Below are positions 4,812-6,883 of a DNA stretch of 6,883 bases, piece after piece (the stretch's first letter is position 1; the number at the start of each line of letters is the position of its first letter). A program made the translations under genes and the position numbers. The stretch is taken from positions 1 to 6,883 of the forward strand of contig JAGLQQ010000131.1 in NCBI GenBank assembly GCA_023136735.1. The letters run 5' to 3'. The stretch comes from Candidatus Omnitrophota bacterium (GTDB lineage: Bacteria > Omnitrophota > Gorgyraeia > B26-G9). Below the pieces are notes generated by a model. It saw only the letters and a list, made by a program, of their open reading frames with translations, was not told the DNA's origin and made no database searches.

Positions 4812-4840
4812 TTGCTTCTATAAGTTATAAAATATATCAT
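4812..4840 (+). promoter_or_regulatory. Candidate promoter for the compact mfd
   Basis: TTGCTT (4812-4817) and TATCAT (4835-4840) are separated by 17 nt on the plus strand, about 70 nt before the first in-frame ATG of mfd. If real, it shows that the shortened gene can be transcribed. The two divergent gene units share this 283-nt interval, in which I see no coding remnant of an mfd N-terminus. Confidence 0.3.
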
Positions 4841-4891
4841 ACTATTTGTAGTGTGTTTTCAGCATTCAAAATATAGACCGTTGTTTTTTTA

Positions 4892-4912
4892 CTTTTAACT
4901 TTTAACTTGCTA
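4892..4912. repeat. Short 7-bp repeat array abutting mfd
   Basis: CTTTTAA occurs twice in tandem (4892-4898 and 4899-4905), followed by the degenerate CTTGCTA (4906-4912). The first unit is identical to the first unit of the array at 1381, in the same orientation. The array ends five bases before the mfd ATG and supplies the in-frame TAA (4903-4905) that closes the reading frame upstream. Confidence 0.55.
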
Positions 4913-4917
4913 ATATT

Positions 4918-6780
4918 ATGTTCAGGACTTTAAAATTCTACCCCAAGCAGTATATAAATATAGAAAAGACTTTAAAGCAGCTTGTTGATTTCGGCTATGA
5001 GGCGGTTGATGCAATAGGTGAAAAAGGCGAATTCGCGCATCGCGGCGATGTTATCGATATTTATCCGATAAATTACGAAAGCCCCATACGCATTGAAATA
5101 GATTTTGATAAAACAGAAAAACTATTTACTTTCTCGCGAACAACCGGAAAGAAAATATCCGATCAAAATCCTTTAATAATTCTTCCCTTTAGCTCTGCGC
5201 CAGCAAATCTAAAGATCGAACGGCTTTCTATTAATAAGTTTGAAGAGCTTGAGAAAAATGACTTCATTGTACATATGGACCACGGCATCGGAAAATTCTT
5301 AGGAATCAGCATCATAAAAAAACAAAAACATATAAAAATAGAATATGCCGACGGAGATAAACTTTATGTGCCCATGGAGCAAAAAAGCATGCTGCAGAAA
5401 TATATCGGATTCTCAGGCCATACACCACGCTTGCATAAACTCGGAGGAAAACTCTGGCAGAATACCAAGGCAAAAACTAAAAAAGGAATTACCAGTTTTG
5501 CTCTGGACTTGCTAAAGGTACAGGCAAAAAGAAAAGCTCTTTCCGGCTTTGCCTTCTCTCCTGATGCAGACTGGCAGAAGGATTTCGAGAAAAGTTTTCC
5601 TTATAAAGAAACCCCTGATCAGAAAAAATCCTCGCTTGAGGCAAAAAAAGATATGGAGACAGCCCGCCCCATGGATAGACTGCTTTGCGGTGATGTTGGA
5701 TACGGCAAAACAGAGATTGCCTTTCGAGCTGCTTTTAAAGCGGTCATGGATAATAAACAAGTTGCCATGCTTGTGCCCACAACTATTCTTGCTGAACAGC
5801 ATTATCATAACTTAAAAGAACGCGTTAAGGATTTTCCGGTTGCTGTTGAAATGCTCAGCCGCTTTAAAACCGCCTCCGAACAAGACAAAATAATTGAGAA
5901 ACTAAAAATCGGCAAAGTCGATATTGTGATCGGCACGCACAGACTTCTCTCAGAAGATGTGCTCTTTAGTAATCTCGGACTGGTAATCATTGATGAAGAA
6001 CAGCGCTTTGGTGTCAAAGCCAAGGAAAAGCTCAAACATATCAGAGAGCTTGTGGATGTGTTGACCTTGACCGCTACTCCTATCCCCCGAACGCTTTATA
6101 TGTCTTTACTCGGGGTAAAGGATATGTCGACTATAAATACCCCACCGCAAATGCGTATGCCTATTGAGACTTTTGTCTGCGTTTTCGACGATGAACTACT
6201 TAAAAACGCGATAAATAACGAGCTTGAACGCAATGGACAGGTATTTTTTATCCATAACAGAATAAAGGATATCGACGTCATGTACGAACGTATTAGCGCT
6301 CTTGTTCCTGAGGCAAATATCGCCATCGGACACGGGCGCATGCATGAAAAGGACCTGGAGAAAGTAATGATCGATTTCATCGAGCATAAAATAGATATCC
6401 TCGTATCCACGACCATTGTCGAGTCTGGGCTAGATATCCCTAACGCCAATACCTTAATAGTTAATAATGCGCAGAATTTCGGACTAGCCGACTTATACCA
6501 GCTAAGGGGTAGAGTGGGCAGGCTGGACAAACAAGCATATTCTTATTTTCTCACGCCCAAGCATGCCGCATTTAACCCCGACGCAAAGCGCCGCCTGAAA
6601 TCAATACGCAGGTTTACTGCTCTGGGCTCCGGCTTCAAAATCGCTATGGAAGATCTAGAGATACGGGGCGCCGGAAACCTTCTAGGGGAACAGCAGCATG
6701 GATTTATCATGGCTGTTGGCTTTGACCTGTATTGCCAGCTTCTTAATCAGGCGATTGAAAGTTTAAAAGAATCCTGTTAA
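4918..6780 (+). CDS. mfd: Compact transcription-repair coupling factor (Mfd)
   Basis: This is a cytoplasmic ATP-driven DNA translocase that dislodges stalled RNA polymerase and recruits UvrA for repair. It has 620 residues, against 1148 in E. coli. Residues about 1-85 are a D2/UvrB_inter segment (GEFAHRGDVIDIYP, 37-50). Arg42 and Arg58 match the spacing of E. coli UvrA-contacting R165 and R181, but the F185 position is not clearly kept. Residues about 113-160 are the CarD-like polymerase-interaction domain (IVHMDHGIGKF, KLYVPMEQ). Translocase motifs are intact: GDVGYGKTE (258-266), DEEQ (359-362), TATPIPRTL (385-393), VESGLDIP (501-508) and QLRGRVGR (529-536). The TRG-like stretch follows at 566-595. 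D1a, D1b/D3 and D7 are absent, and the frame stops where D7 should begin. There is no SD, and in-frame TAA lies at 4903. Functional mini-protein and decaying gene are both possible; intact motifs favour function. Confidence 0.9.
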   Translation: MFRTLKFYPKQYINIEKTLKQLVDFGYEAVDAIGEKGEFAHRGDVIDIYPINYESPIRIEIDFDKTEKLFTFSRTTGKKISDQNPLIILPFSSAPANLKIERLSINKFEELEKNDFIVHMDHGIGKFLGISIIKKQKHIKIEYADGDKLYVPMEQKSMLQKYIGFSGHTPRLHKLGGKLWQNTKAKTKKGITSFALDLLKVQAKRKALSGFAFSPDADWQKDFEKSFPYKETPDQKKSSLEAKKDMETARPMDRLLCGDVGYGKTEIAFRAAFKAVMDNKQVAMLVPTTILAEQHYHNLKERVKDFPVAVEMLSRFKTASEQDKIIEKLKIGKVDIVIGTHRLLSEDVLFSNLGLVIIDEEQRFGVKAKEKLKHIRELVDVLTLTATPIPRTLYMSLLGVKDMSTINTPPQMRMPIETFVCVFDDELLKNAINNELERNGQVFFIHNRIKDIDVMYERISALVPEANIAIGHGRMHEKDLEKVMIDFIEHKIDILVSTTIVESGLDIPNANTLIVNNAQNFGLADLYQLRGRVGRLDKQAYSYFLTPKHAAFNPDAKRRLKSIRRFTALGSGFKIAMEDLEIRGAGNLLGEQQHGFIMAVGFDLYCQLLNQAIESLKESC

Positions 6781-6883
6781 TCGGCATACTCTAACTTATA
6801 GATAGACAAGCTAAAGGCAGCAATAGCAATTATTTAGAGGCAGAAGTATAAACACTTAAAGAGTGAAAAAGTTATTTAATTAT

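Overview
The window looks like a piece of an uncultured, AT-rich, Gram-negative-type bacterial genome. Shine-Dalgarno (SD) sites, sigma70-like promoters and Sec signal peptides are all visible. A secreted protein whose mature start reads like 'TLSPKSN' just after the signal peptide, together with pilin-like periplasmic proteins, makes me think of Candidatus Omnitrophota or a relative. That placement is an impression, not a demonstrated assignment. TAA and TAG both act as ordinary stops.

Region 1 (1-1350, minus strand) is a two-gene unit. A 74-residue, acidic, probably disordered protein is followed by a 176-residue, strongly basic protein, each with a strong SD. The unit is bracketed by two directly repeated, about 138-bp leader/promoter copies (26-163 and 1208-1346). 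Each copy carries a TTGACT box, an SD, an ATG and an imperfect hairpin in register. Copy 1 presumably drives whatever lies left of the window, so this may be one module of a tandem series.

Region 2 (1351-1711) has no credible gene and is dense in repeats. It holds a 7-bp tandem array, an element bounded by inverted repeats (1466-1586), a perfect 13-bp hairpin (1619-1651) and a GC-rich hairpin (1670-1688).

Region 3 (1712-3727, minus strand) is a tight three-gene operon with a good promoter at 3699-3727. The genes encode an anchored small NTF2-like protein, a two-helix membrane protein and an exported protein with a pilin-like segment. Gaps are +4 nt and -11 nt, so the products probably act together at the inner membrane or periplasm. 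Function is unknown.

Region 4 (3750-4634, minus strand) is one long reading frame for an exported protein, cut by a single in-frame TAA at 4440-4442. It is either a young pseudogene or a recoded gene.

Region 5 (4635-6883, plus strand) holds a compact transcription-repair coupling factor (Mfd). All helicase/translocase motifs, the RNA-polymerase-interaction domain and a UvrA-binding (UvrB_inter/D2-like) segment are present. D1a, D1b/D3 and the autoinhibitory D7 are absent. It starts without an SD directly behind a short array of the same 7-bp repeat seen in region 2. This reduced Mfd and the repeated leader with its acidic/basic gene pair are the two most interesting items.
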